Of a stretch of 24,284 nucleotides of DNA, positions 7,837-16,719 are shown one piece after another. A model generated the notes under the pieces. It was given only the letters and a program-made list of their open reading frames with translations. It was not told the origin of the DNA and ran no database searches. The stretch is taken from assembly GCA_002412705.1 (NCBI GenBank), contig DHVO01000248.1:2089-26372 (forward strand), in the 5' to 3' direction. A program made the translations under genes and the position numbers. Within the stretch, counting starts at the first letter, position 1, and every line of letters begins with the position of its first letter. The DNA comes from Bacteroidales bacterium UBA5206. Lineage in GTDB: Bacteria > Bacteroidota > Bacteroidia > Bacteroidales > Tenuifilaceae.

Positions 7837-10803
7837 TTAAAACGATAATTCAATACCACCAATAAAGGTCTTGGTCATAGGATAAATACCTGCACCCACA
7901 CCTGTTACACCACGCTCTGGATCCCAGAAATTAACATCGTGGAAGGTGTATAGGTTAAGTGCGCTTGCGTAAACTTTAACACCACCAAGTTTTATCTTCT
8001 GAGTAATGCTTTGTGGCAGATTGTACGATAAGGTGATATCCTTAATCCTTAAATAGCTACCATCTTCTAACCAACGAGTACTTGCAAACTGGTAAGAGTT
8101 AGAAGAGTTACCTGCAACTGGTTTTGGGTTAACTCCTGTATCACCAGGTTTTTGCCAATAATCTAATGCAGTAATAGCCTGGTTGGTTGACATTTGGTTA
8201 CCATCAGCATTGAAGTAACGGTTCTCAATTATCAAAACTTTATTTCCTTGCTTAAACTCGAAGAATGCACCTAAACTAAGTCCCTTCCAAGATACAGAGG
8301 TGTTGAAACCACCAATGAATTTTGGCTCTGGGCTACCTGCATAGATATATGCCGCTTTGTTGTAGCTATTAGTAAGAGTACCATCAGCCATTCTCCAAAG
8401 AGCCTCCCCATTTGATGGGTTAACACCATAGTAATCTTTTAGCCAGAATGTGTACATACCTTTTCCTACGGTGTGCCTTAAGCGAGCATCATCAGCATAA
8501 GTCATCTCTTTTACGTCACCCAAGTCAAGAATCTCAGTTTTATTGTATGCAACGTTAAAACCAGCAGTCCAAACAAGTTCTTTAGTACTGAAAATTTCAC
8601 CATCCAACTGGAACTCAACACCATTATTGCGAAGAGAACCAATGTTCATGAAGTTTGTAGAGAAACCAGAGGTTTGAGGTACTTGCTTACTTAATAGCAT
8701 ATCCTCTGTATCCCTGTTATAAATATCAATACTACCGTTCAACTTGCCCTTAAAGAAACCAAAGTCAAGACCTAAGTTCCAAGTCTTATTTATCTCCCAA
8801 GACAGGCTGCTATTAGATGGAGAATCAGGAAGCATACCTGTGCTACCATTATAAGCAGTAGAAGCGTATACACCATAAGCCTGGTATGGAGCGATGTTAT
8901 CGTTACCATTTAAACCGTAGCTCAAACGAAGTTTAAGCACATTTAGGTAAGAGATGTTCTCCATAAAGGCTTCGTTGTGGATATTCCAAGAACCACCAAC
9001 AGACCAGAACAGACCCCAACGTTTATCTTCACCAAACAAGGAACTACCGTCGTAACGTGCAGATGCTTGTAAGAAATACTTAGAGTTGTAGTTATAGTCT
9101 AAAATACCAAAGAATGATAATAGGGTACGAGCATTGTATGAATAGTCTCCATCATCGTCAGCAGCAGTAGATGTATTTGGGAAAGGAATTAATACATCTA
9201 CGTTAGGAGAATACATATAGTAAGAGTGGTAAGTTCTACGCATAGCCTCTTGACCAGCAAGTGCTCTAACAGAATGCTTCTCGGCAATAGTATTGCTGTA
9301 AGCAACAGTGTTAGATGTAGTTAACTGCAAGTACTGAATGTTCGAAGTTTGTAAAGTACCAGTAGTTCCACCATAATCAGGAGCCCAGTATCTACGGCCT
9401 TCACCAAAAGTTCCTTCAGCAGCATTGTTGGTTTTAAACTCAAGACCTTCAATAGGTTTCCATGACAAATACTGAGATGCTTGTAAACGATACTGCTTCT
9501 CAAACTGCTCGTCATTGTCTGCACTAAAGCGAGGGTTTGTGTTTGAGTTTTCAGGAATATTAATGTTATGTGTACCATCTGCATTATATGGCTTAGTCCA
9601 AGGAAGAATCCTCATACCAGCAAAAGCAGGGTTAACATAATACAAAGACTGCATGGCTACGTCATTTGACTCAGTGTAAGCTAAGTTAACACGTGATCCA
9701 GTTTCAAGGTTTTTAGTTAATTTGAAATCAGCATTCATACGAGCAGTGATTTTCTCATAATCAACACCGTAGTAAACACCTTCGTTTTTGTGAGTAGAAA
9801 GAGAGGTATAGAATTTACCTTTATCTGTTCCAGCAGCTGCGTTGATTTCAAATTCTTGTAGGTTACCCATTCTAGTTACGTGATCCATCCAATCGATTGT
9901 ACCACCATCAAGAAGAGAGTATGGACGATAAACATCTGGGTCTAAACCAGCATTAGTATAAGCTTGTCTTTGGTAGTCAAGAAGTTGCTTACCCGACATA
10001 ACACCATAACCATTATCGTTTGCAAGTTGAGACACACCAAATTTTGAACGAGCCTGAAACTTAGCTTTACCAGCACTTCCGCTCTTTGTTGTAACAAGAA
10101 TAACACCGTTAGCAGCACGAGAACCGTAAACAGAAGCTGCAGCAGCATCTTTCAATACGGTAATAGACTCGATATCGCTAGGGTTAATCGCAGCAATAGC
10201 GTTACCGGTGTTGGTGAAATAAGACTGGTCGCCTGCCATAACAGGAATACCATCAACAACCCATAGAGGGTCACTTCCAGCATTAATAGAAGATGTACCA
10301 CGAATACGGATTTGAGAGTCTGCACCAGGCTGACCAGAAGCAGCAGTAATCTGTACCCCAGCCATTTTACCTGTAAGCATTTTATCAACTGAAGAAACAG
10401 GAGCTTCTGCAATAGACTCGCCCTTAACGGTTGAAACAGAACCTGTTTTTGCTTCACGCTTTACAACACCGTATGCAACAACTACAACCTCCTCAAGCTC
10501 TTTGCTGTCTGATTCCATAACAACATTGATAATGGCTTGGTTTGCTGGCATCTCTATTGTGCGCATACCAATAAATGAGAATACTATAAATTCTGCATTC
10601 TGTGGTACATTAGCAAGGGTGTACTTACCGTCTATATCGGTAGTTGCACCAATAGTGGTTCCTTTTACAACCACTGATACACCTGGGATCCCCATCCCGT
10701 CTTCGGCAGAGGTCACTGTACCTGTAATCTGCTTGGTTTGTGCGAACACAACCTGCAGACCCAAAAGTACTAGGAACCCAAGTAAGACTGTGATTCTTTT
10801 CAT
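7837..10803 (-). CDS. SusC/RagA-family TonB-dependent outer-membrane receptor
   Basis: A TonB-driven importer of the outer membrane that works with the SusD protein encoded next to it. The chosen start, ATG 10803, gives 988 residues with a clean signal peptide (MKRITVLLGFLVLLGLQVVFAQ). The frame could begin 30 codons earlier, but those residues lie ahead of the signal peptide. Domains in order are a carboxypeptidase-regulatory-like beta-sandwich (about 25-100, with GIPGVSVVVKGTTIGATTD), a TonB-box-like segment EEVVVVAYG (104-112), the plug (about 115-225, containing MLTGKMAGVQI and IRIRGTSSINAGSDPLWVVD), then the 22-strand barrel ending in FIGGIELSF. There is no N-terminal sigma/anti-sigma signalling extension, so it is not a trans-envelope regulator. 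It is the first gene of the operon, with a promoter-like element about 100 bp upstream. Confidence 0.96.
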   Translation of the reverse strand: MKRITVLLGFLVLLGLQVVFAQTKQITGTVTSAEDGMGIPGVSVVVKGTTIGATTDIDGKYTLANVPQNAEFIVFSFIGMRTIEMPANQAIINVVMESDSKELEEVVVVAYGVVKREAKTGSVSTVKGESIAEAPVSSVDKMLTGKMAGVQITAASGQPGADSQIRIRGTSSINAGSDPLWVVDGIPVMAGDQSYFTNTGNAIAAINPSDIESITVLKDAAAASVYGSRAANGVILVTTKSGSAGKAKFQARSKFGVSQLANDNGYGVMSGKQLLDYQRQAYTNAGLDPDVYRPYSLLDGGTIDWMDHVTRMGNLQEFEINAAAGTDKGKFYTSLSTHKNEGVYYGVDYEKITARMNADFKLTKNLETGSRVNLAYTESNDVAMQSLYYVNPAFAGMRILPWTKPYNADGTHNINIPENSNTNPRFSADNDEQFEKQYRLQASQYLSWKPIEGLEFKTNNAAEGTFGEGRRYWAPDYGGTTGTLQTSNIQYLQLTTSNTVAYSNTIAEKHSVRALAGQEAMRRTYHSYYMYSPNVDVLIPFPNTSTAADDDGDYSYNARTLLSFFGILDYNYNSKYFLQASARYDGSSLFGEDKRWGLFWSVGGSWNIHNEAFMENISYLNVLKLRLSYGLNGNDNIAPYQAYGVYASTAYNGSTGMLPDSPSNSSLSWEINKTWNLGLDFGFFKGKLNGSIDIYNRDTEDMLLSKQVPQTSGFSTNFMNIGSLRNNGVEFQLDGEIFSTKELVWTAGFNVAYNKTEILDLGDVKEMTYADDARLRHTVGKGMYTFWLKDYYGVNPSNGEALWRMADGTLTNSYNKAAYIYAGSPEPKFIGGFNTSVSWKGLSLGAFFEFKQGNKVLIIENRYFNADGNQMSTNQAITALDYWQKPGDTGVNPKPVAGNSSNSYQFASTRWLEDGSYLRIKDITLSYNLPQSITQKIKLGGVKVYASALNLYTFHDVNFWDPERGVTGVGAGIYPMTKTFIGGIELSF

Positions 10804-10903
10804 TAGATCTAGTTTTAGAGTTAGTAATTGAGGTTTAGGTGAAACACTTATGGCTTTTACGCCATCTCTTTTGTTAAAAAAAACTAAAAACAACTGCTAA
10901 TGG

Positions 10904-10936
10904 CAAAAATAGCAACCCTTTTTTGATTTTTACAAC
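10904..10936 (-). promoter_or_regulatory. Probable promoter of the SusCD operon
   Basis: On the minus strand GTTG (10936-10933) and TATTTTTG (10911-10904) are 21 bp apart. The second matches the -7 consensus TAnnTTTG; the first differs from TTTG at one base. This predicts a leader of roughly 95 nt. The leader contains a small hairpin, ATGGC-6-GCCAT (10850-10865). Confidence 0.5.
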
Positions 10937-11214
10937 TTTTTTAGAGCTAAAAGATGATATTTAACACATCAAGATTATAAACCAACGTGTTCTTAGCTGT
11001 TTTAAAGCCACTTAACTGTTTGTAAAATTATCGAAATCGTTTTAGATGGAGGGGTTACTCATTCTTGCATGATGCCTAATTTTTCGAAAACAAAAAAAGC
11101 AGGAAACACTCTTAAATATAAAATCTCTCTAAATGCCTTTAAGTTAAAAGAATTGGCTGTAAGCAATACTCTTACTATTAATGCCTATAGCCGGTCCCCA
11201 ATGGTTAAAAAGAA
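10937..11214. other. Intergenic region, no gene seen
   Basis: An AT-rich stretch between the SusC promoter and the end of the tRNA methyltransferase gene. I see no open frame of note and no clear terminator for the upstream operon. The only structure noted is the 10-bp palindrome TTTTCGAAAA near 11083. Regulatory sites for the SusCD operon could lie here but are not recognisable. Confidence 0.5.
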
Positions 11215-11928
11215 TTAAAATGCGAGGTAAAAGTCTTTGGTGAGATTTTTATAAGCCTCAGTGTAATGTCCCTCTTTGTTGTGGATATAAATATCTTGCT
11301 CCTCCATTAATCCTCTGGTAAAAGAGAATTCTAGTAGCACTCTAATTACTGGCTTGCCAGGGATACTATATATATTAAGTCGTCGATTACAGTATAGTCC
11401 ATGGGTGGCAGCAATGGCTACAAATACATTACCCTCGGTATAGGGGAAAACTGCACAAAAGCTGCCTGTTGCCGATAAAACTAGCGATACACCTTCAAGA
11501 AGCTGGTTGTGAGGCAAAAGATCGGTATGGCGAACTAGCGTTCTTGCTAGTTCTGGCGATTTGAGGGAGCGTGAAAAGTATGGGGGATTGGATACTACTA
11601 AGTCATATTTGAGCACACAGGACTTGCTGTATGACTGGAAATCGGTTTGGTGAACTGCCAATCTATTTGCCCATTGCGATAGCTCAAAGTTTGCCTTGGC
11701 CTGCTTTGCAGAGGATTCATCAATTTCTACAGCATCAATTTGGGCTGTAGAGCGCTGTGCAAGCATTAGTGCAACGATACCAGTTCCTGTACCAATGTCG
11801 AGTATCCGATTAACATTATCACCAATGGTTGCCCATGCTCCAAGCAGAACGCCATCGGTACCAACCTTCATTGCTGCTAGTTCCTGGTAAACGGTAAATT
11901 GCTTGAATCTGAAAAAACTATTGGGCAT
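11215..11928 (-). CDS. trmN6: tRNA1(Val) (adenine(37)-N6)-methyltransferase, TrmN6/YfiC family
   Basis: Family members transfer a methyl group from S-adenosylmethionine to N6 of adenosine 37 in tRNA1(Val). The protein has 237 residues, close to E. coli YfiC (245). The N-terminus FRFKQFTVYQELAAMKVGTD is the family signature. The SAM-binding loop is LDIGTGTGIVALMLAQR (43-59), followed by the acidic strand DAVEID (65-70). The catalytic NPPY lies at 114-117, as expected for amino-methyltransferases acting on adenine. It is 39 bp downstream of the TIGR02757 gene, as the last gene of a three-gene minus-strand cluster. The fold and motif are certain; the exact target nucleotide is by family analogy. 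Confidence 0.9.
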   Translation of the reverse strand: MPNSFFRFKQFTVYQELAAMKVGTDGVLLGAWATIGDNVNRILDIGTGTGIVALMLAQRSTAQIDAVEIDESSAKQAKANFELSQWANRLAVHQTDFQSYSKSCVLKYDLVVSNPPYFSRSLKSPELARTLVRHTDLLPHNQLLEGVSLVLSATGSFCAVFPYTEGNVFVAIAATHGLYCNRRLNIYSIPGKPVIRVLLEFSFTRGLMEEQDIYIHNKEGHYTEAYKNLTKDFYLAF

Positions 11929-11967
11929 AGCAAATTGATGAAATTGAATTGGTTGTTACTTAACTAT

Positions 11968-12768
11968 TTATTTAAGGTATATACCATTACTTATCTCTTT
12001 ACGGGCAATTCCTATTCCAAATAGGGCATAGTCGAACCGGATTGGGTCTAATGGGTCTAAGCACCTAAGGTTTTCCGTTAGCTGCTCAACTGCAGTCCAA
12101 TCATTCTGGCTCCTTTCTAGAAGCCCCAGCTCTCTGGCAACCCTTGAGCTATGAGTATCTAAGGGAATCATTAGAGCCGCAGGGGGAATTTCACTCCAGA
12201 TTCCAAAATCCACACCCTCATCTGCTGTTCGTACCATCCAGCGTAAAAACATGTTTAATCGCTTAGCTGCCGATCCTTTTGTAACATCGGCTACGTGTTT
12301 CTGGGAACGAGCGGCAAATTGATCCCTAACAAATTGCTCCCTAAAAAAATCTATAGCGCCTTTTATGGTTTGGGTTTTGGTGTAGCCTTTAACAAAAACA
12401 GCTCTTAAGCCCCCTTCGTTACGGTACAACCGCTGCAAAGATAATATAAAGGAGAGCAAATCATCGGCATTAAACGTTCGGTGAACAAATCCCGCTAGCT
12501 GTTTATAGTCATTCTGGGTAAAGTTCATTATAAAATCAAAGGGAGCGTTATCCATTCTAGCCATAAGCTCATTGGCATTCTTAACAATAGACTTTCTTTG
12601 CCCCCATGCTATTGTTGCCGCAAGAAATCCAGCAATCTCAATATCCTCATCGGTTATAAAACGGTGGGGAACCTGAACGGGATCGTCATCAATAAACTCA
12701 CTATTTGCATACTTATGGTAGGCATCGTCAAGAATCCGAAAAAGCAGTTCGGCTGAACGATTTTGCAT
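11968..12768 (-). CDS. TIGR02757 (DUF2400) family protein
   Basis: A 266-residue conserved protein of unknown function common in Bacteroidetes and some other anaerobes. Recognised from FLAATIAWGQRKSIVKNANE (48-67), KRLNMFLRWMVRTADEGVDFG and PLDTHSSRVARELGL in the C-terminal half, and the ending FDYALFGIGIARK. The PLDTH and R-x-x-R-E-L arrangement recalls helix-hairpin-helix DNA glycosylases, so a nucleic-acid role is possible, but this is inference. No signal peptide or membrane segment is present. It lies between the LolD-type ATPase gene (52 bp upstream) and trmN6 (39 bp downstream), which suggests co-transcription without showing a shared function. Confidence 0.88.
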   Translation of the reverse strand: MQNRSAELLFRILDDAYHKYANSEFIDDDPVQVPHRFITDEDIEIAGFLAATIAWGQRKSIVKNANELMARMDNAPFDFIMNFTQNDYKQLAGFVHRTFNADDLLSFILSLQRLYRNEGGLRAVFVKGYTKTQTIKGAIDFFREQFVRDQFAARSQKHVADVTKGSAAKRLNMFLRWMVRTADEGVDFGIWSEIPPAALMIPLDTHSSRVARELGLLERSQNDWTAVEQLTENLRCLDPLDPIRFDYALFGIGIARKEISNGIYLK

Positions 12769-12820
12769 GAGGGGGAACTATTTAACTGTTAGGGTAATCC
12801 TTTAAAAACTTTAAAAGCAG

Positions 12821-13471
12821 CTATTCCATCCGTCCATCGCTCATACCCAGCTGAATATCGGCCATAGTAGCCAAATCCTTATCGTGGGTAACCACTACAA
12901 AGGTTTGCCCAAGCTGATCCCTAAGTGTAAAGAACAACTTGTGCAGCTCCTCTCTGTTCTTTGAGTCGAGGTTTCCAGAGGGCTCGTCGGCAAGGATAAC
13001 AAAAGGGTCGTTTATTAGAGCGCGTGCAACGGCAACGCGTTGCTGCTCTCCTCCAGATAGTTCTGATGGTTTATGCTCAAACCTGTGACTAAGCCCCAAG
13101 AAATCGAGCAGTTCCTTTGCCTTGCGCTCTACAACATCTCTGTTTTTTCGGGCAATAAAGCCAGGGATACACACATTTTCCAACGCGCTAAACTCTGGCA
13201 GTAGATGATGAAACTGGAAAACAAAGCCTATGTTCTCATTCCTAAACCTAGCCAACGATTTCTCTTTAAGCGAGAAAACATCCTCGCCACCAATAAAAAC
13301 CTTACCAGAATCGGGCGAGCTAAGCGTTCCTACTATTTGTAGTAGTGTGGTTTTGCCAGCACCACTTGGGCCTACTATGGCTACCACCTTTTTGGATGGA
13401 ATCTCGACATCTACCCCTTTTAGTACAGTTAGTGCCCCGTATGTTTTTACTATTCCTGTTGCTGTTATCAT
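12821..13471 (-). CDS. lolD: ABC transporter ATP-binding protein, LolD type
   Basis: A 216-residue nucleotide-binding subunit of the LolD/MacB branch. In LolCDE it powers release of outer-membrane lipoproteins from the inner membrane. Visible motifs: Walker A GPSGAGKT (34-41), Q-loop FQFHHLLPEFSALENV (Gln86), signature LSGGEQQRVAVARAL (138-152), Walker B VILADEP (158-164) and the switch His in VVTHD (His196). FQFHHLLPEF is characteristic of LolD. The frame runs 36 codons further upstream, but family proteins begin as here (MITATGIVKTYG), and a promoter-like box lies inside that extension, so ATG 13471 is chosen. No LolC/E gene is adjacent. It could also serve the permease encoded at 16720-18078, whose operon lacks an ATPase. 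Confidence 0.85.
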   Translation of the reverse strand: MITATGIVKTYGALTVLKGVDVEIPSKKVVAIVGPSGAGKTTLLQIVGTLSSPDSGKVFIGGEDVFSLKEKSLARFRNENIGFVFQFHHLLPEFSALENVCIPGFIARKNRDVVERKAKELLDFLGLSHRFEHKPSELSGGEQQRVAVARALINDPFVILADEPSGNLDSKNREELHKLFFTLRDQLGQTFVVVTHDKDLATMADIQLGMSDGRME

Positions 13472-13498
13472 TGTGCTAGGTGTTTTCTCTATCAGGTT

Positions 13499-13506
13499 CA
13501 AAAATA
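13499..13506 (-). promoter_or_regulatory. Possible -7 element for the lolD cluster
   Basis: TATTTTTG on the minus strand matches TAnnTTTG and lies 28 bp upstream of the chosen ATG. No matching -33 element is visible, so this is weak. It would give a leader of about 20 nt. Confidence 0.3.
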
Positions 13507-13743
13507 GAAATAAATTTTGGAGGATACGGATGATTCGGAGGAACTCGCAAGCTATCTGGCAATTTAACTTGTAGTACAATTATTCAAGCCCAAAATTGAG
13601 CGTCGATACTACTTTAGATTATCTTCATGAACAGTTCAATGAATATCCAGCAGCATACTTGTCTTTGAGAAAGCTTTTTCGGCAGCCACGTTTCAGTATT
13701 CCCTTTTTTTTATGACCTTTGTTTTATTAAATCGAAATCAATA

Positions 13744-15129
13744 ATGACACTAATTAAATCAATATCAGGCATAAGGGGTACAATAGGAGGTGTTCCAGGC
13801 GATTCACTCTCTCCCCTAGACATTAATAGGTTTACAGCAGCTTATGCAAAATGGATAAATACGCGTAATCCCAATCAAAAATGCAAAGTGGTTGTAGGTC
13901 GCGATGCTAGGATATCTGGAGAAATGGTTGAGAACATTGTTATTGGAACCCTTATGGGATGTGGCGTTGACGTTGTGAGTTTAGGGCTTGCAACCACTCC
14001 CACTGTTGAGATTGCGGTACCCGAAGAGAACGCACAGGGTGGTATCATAATCACAGCAAGCCACAATCCACGACAATGGAACGCACTTAAGCTACTAAAT
14101 GAGAAAGGGGAATTCCTATCGGATGCCGATGGCAAGGCAATACTTGAATATGCCGACAAGGAACACTTTGGTTTTGCCGAGGTTGACAATCTAGGAGATA
14201 TTGTTGCAGAGTATTCATACCTTGATGAGCACATAAAGCAAATACTTAACCTTCCCTTAGTAAATAGGGCTGCCATTGCAAAAGCTAACTTTAGAGTAGC
14301 CATTGACTGCGTTAACTCCGTTGGTGGCATAGCTTTACCAAGGCTTCTTGACGCACTAGGTGTAAAGGAAGTTATTGAGCTGTACACCGACCCAACTGGT
14401 GAGTTTCCCCATAATCCAGAGCCACTACCCGAGCATCTAACTGAGATTTCGAGCGTTGTTGTTGCAAAGAATGCTCATGTGGGATTTGTTGTTGACCCCG
14501 ATGTGGATAGACTTGCCATAGTTAACGAGGATGGAACCATGTTTGGAGAGGAGTACACTCTTGTTGCCGTATCCGATTACCTACTGTCGCACAAACAGGG
14601 CAATACTGTTTCTAACCTTTCTAGCACAGCAGCCCTTCGGGACGTAACCCAAATGCATGGAGGAGAATATTTTGCTGCAGCAGTTGGTGAGGTTAATGTG
14701 GTTAAAAAGATGAAAGAGTGCAATGCCATTATTGGAGGTGAAGGCAACGGAGGCGTTATTTACCCAGAGCTACACTACGGGCGTGATGCGTTAGTTGGTA
14801 TTGCCCTTTTCCTTAGCCACTTAGCACTTAAAGGCGTTTCATGCTCCGAACTGAGGAAATCGTACCCTAACTACTCTATCAGCAAAAACAAAATAGAGCT
14901 AGGAGCAGGTCTTAACCCCGACTCAGTTCTAAAAAAACTTGCAGAAGAACACAGAGATTTCCAGTGCAATACCGAAGATGGTTTACGCATTGACTTCCCT
15001 GAGGAGTGGGTTCACATGCGCAAATCGAACACCGAACCCATAATTCGTATCTACGCCGAATCGAAAAGTGCAGAAAAAGCTGCAGCACTTGCCGAACGAA
15101 TGATTGCAAAAATTAAAAGCTTAACATAG
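13744..15129 (+). CDS. glmM: Phosphoglucosamine mutase
   Basis: Interconverts glucosamine-6-phosphate and glucosamine-1-phosphate, a step to UDP-N-acetylglucosamine for peptidoglycan and lipopolysaccharide. The 461 residues belong to the alpha-D-phosphohexomutase family. The phosphoserine loop TASHNP places the catalytic Ser at 106. The magnesium loop is DPDVDR (251-256). The sugar-binding loop is GEGNGGVIYPELHYGRD, and the phosphate-binding loop is RKSNTEPIIR (426-435). The GEGNGG loop and overall length fit the glucosamine-specific type found in Bacteroidetes rather than the longer phosphoglucomutases, although phosphomannomutase activity cannot be excluded. ATG 13744 begins the standard MTLIKSISGIRGT. 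A near-match to the -7 consensus (GACCTTTG, 13714-13721) lies just upstream. It is a single-gene unit closed by a terminator. Confidence 0.93.
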   Translation: MTLIKSISGIRGTIGGVPGDSLSPLDINRFTAAYAKWINTRNPNQKCKVVVGRDARISGEMVENIVIGTLMGCGVDVVSLGLATTPTVEIAVPEENAQGGIIITASHNPRQWNALKLLNEKGEFLSDADGKAILEYADKEHFGFAEVDNLGDIVAEYSYLDEHIKQILNLPLVNRAAIAKANFRVAIDCVNSVGGIALPRLLDALGVKEVIELYTDPTGEFPHNPEPLPEHLTEISSVVVAKNAHVGFVVDPDVDRLAIVNEDGTMFGEEYTLVAVSDYLLSHKQGNTVSNLSSTAALRDVTQMHGGEYFAAAVGEVNVVKKMKECNAIIGGEGNGGVIYPELHYGRDALVGIALFLSHLALKGVSCSELRKSYPNYSISKNKIELGAGLNPDSVLKKLAEEHRDFQCNTEDGLRIDFPEEWVHMRKSNTEPIIRIYAESKSAEKAAALAERMIAKIKSLT

Positions 15130-15162
15130 AACTGTTTTAAAGCATAGTGGTGAAAATAATAG

Positions 15163-15202
15163 GGGCTTTCGGTTTACGTTGCTTAAACTGAAAGCCCTTT
15201 TT
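15163..15202 (+). terminator. Intrinsic terminator of glmM
   Basis: GGGCTTTCGGTTT (15163-15175) pairs with AAACTGAAAGCCC (15185-15197), with one G-T pair, followed by TTTTT. It starts 33 bp after the glmM stop and separates it from the efflux operon. Confidence 0.9.
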
Positions 15203-15318
15203 GCTGTCAAAATGGTTGCTTTAACGTTTTTTAGTAGTGCGTGGGCTAGGTTGTTGTAAAATGTAAAACTACTTTCATACTAACATACACTGCCTACAAA
15301 TTAACCCCAAATAATGCA

Positions 15319-16668
15319 ATGAAAAAGAAGATAGCTATTGGATCGGCCATTGTAATAGTGGTAATTATTATAGTAGTAATATTTGGCTCAAAGGGAAGTA
15401 AAACCGCCCGTCCCCAGATAACCTCTGTGCTAAGAGGCGACTTTGAAATTATGGTTCCCGTAACTGGAGAGCTCCAAGCTCAAAGTTCCGAAATGATAAC
15501 GGGTCCTGATGGGTTGCGTGGACGAAGTATCCGCTTTAGCGAAATTAAAATACAAGATCTTATTCCTGAAGGAACTGTTGTTGACTCGGGCGACTACGTA
15601 GCAACCCTTGACCGATCTGCACTAAGTAATAGGGTAAAAGAGATTGACGATGAGCTGGAAAAAAGTCAGCAACAGTACATTAAAACTCAACTTGACACAA
15701 CACTCCAACTCCGGAGCCTCCGCGATAACCTGATCAACTTAAAGTTTGATATGGAGGAGAAAAAGATTGTATTAGAACAGTCTATTTACGAGCCACCTGC
15801 AACTCAGCGCCAAGCGCAAATCAATCTAGAAAAAGCAGAAAGAGCATACAAACAGGAGCAGCATAACTACAAAATTAAGAAGGAGCAAGCCGAGGCATCA
15901 ATGAGGGAGGTTGCCATTAACCTTGCTCGCCAAGAAAGGGAAAAACAGGATATGCTAAATGTGCTAAGCCAGTTTGAGGTACGTGCGCCCAAATCGGGGA
16001 TGGTTATCTACCACCGCGAATGGGGCGGACAGAAACGTAAAGTGGGGTCATCAATTTCACCATGGGACCTTAATGTAGCAACGCTTCCCGACCTTTCAGT
16101 TATGATTAGCAAAACCTACGTTAACGAAATTGATGTGAGCAAAGTAAAAAAGGGACAGGAGGTTAGAATTGGTGTTGATGCATTCCCAGAGAAAAAGTAC
16201 ACCGGCAAAATTACCGATGTAGCCAACATTGGCGAACAGCTCCCCAACACCGATGCGAAAGTTTTTGAGGTCCTAATTAGGGTTAATGAGCACGACGATA
16301 TTCTTAGACCTTCAATGACCACCAGCAACCAGATTCTAATAAACAGATACAACAACGTGCTATACATACCACTTGAATCGCTACATACAGCCGATTCCAT
16401 TACGTTTGTGTACACCGAGAAAGGGAATAAACGCGTTGTACTTTCTGGCGACATGAACGAGAACTATATCATTATTGAGAAGGGACTTGACGAAGGTGAT
16501 AAAATATACCTATCGATACCCGAAGATGCTGATGATTTTAAACTATCTGGTGAAGATCTAATCAATGAGGTTAAGCAGCGTGTAAGGCAAAAACATATGG
16601 TTGACTCAACCGTTGTTGAACAGGACGTGGTGGTTAAAGATGAGAAGCAACGTAGAAGGAAAAATTAA
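15319..16668 (+). CDS. HlyD/MacA-like periplasmic adaptor of an efflux pump
   Basis: The membrane-fusion subunit that links an inner-membrane transporter to an outer-membrane channel. The 449 residues start with a single membrane anchor (about 5-23, IAIGSAIVIVVIIIVVIFG), with no lipobox. A broken lipoyl domain follows (about 35-100), then two long charged helices (about 104-157 and 163-218) forming the periplasmic coiled-coil hairpin. After VRAPKSGMVIYH come beta-barrel domains with VTGELQAQSS-type and VKKGQEVRIGVDAFPEKKYT motifs. The C-terminal tail is rich in Lys/Arg. It is the first gene of a four-gene operon; the permease gene follows after 51 bp. The family also includes RND-pump adaptors, but the neighbouring FtsX-type permease points to a MacA-like role. 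Confidence 0.9.
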   Translation: MKKKIAIGSAIVIVVIIIVVIFGSKGSKTARPQITSVLRGDFEIMVPVTGELQAQSSEMITGPDGLRGRSIRFSEIKIQDLIPEGTVVDSGDYVATLDRSALSNRVKEIDDELEKSQQQYIKTQLDTTLQLRSLRDNLINLKFDMEEKKIVLEQSIYEPPATQRQAQINLEKAERAYKQEQHNYKIKKEQAEASMREVAINLARQEREKQDMLNVLSQFEVRAPKSGMVIYHREWGGQKRKVGSSISPWDLNVATLPDLSVMISKTYVNEIDVSKVKKGQEVRIGVDAFPEKKYTGKITDVANIGEQLPNTDAKVFEVLIRVNEHDDILRPSMTTSNQILINRYNNVLYIPLESLHTADSITFVYTEKGNKRVVLSGDMNENYIIIEKGLDEGDKIYLSIPEDADDFKLSGEDLINEVKQRVRQKHMVDSTVVEQDVVVKDEKQRRRKN

Positions 16669-16719
16669 CAGCCCACATTTAATTAGGGTTTACATTTAAC
16701 CATTTTACACGCTATAACA

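Noticed and set aside
10804..10893. 30-codon upstream extension of the SusC-like receptor
   Set aside because: It would place hydrophilic residues ahead of a complete signal peptide.
13472..13579. 36-codon upstream extension of the LolD-type ATPase
   Set aside because: The family starts at MITATGIVKTYG, and a promoter-like box lies inside the extension.
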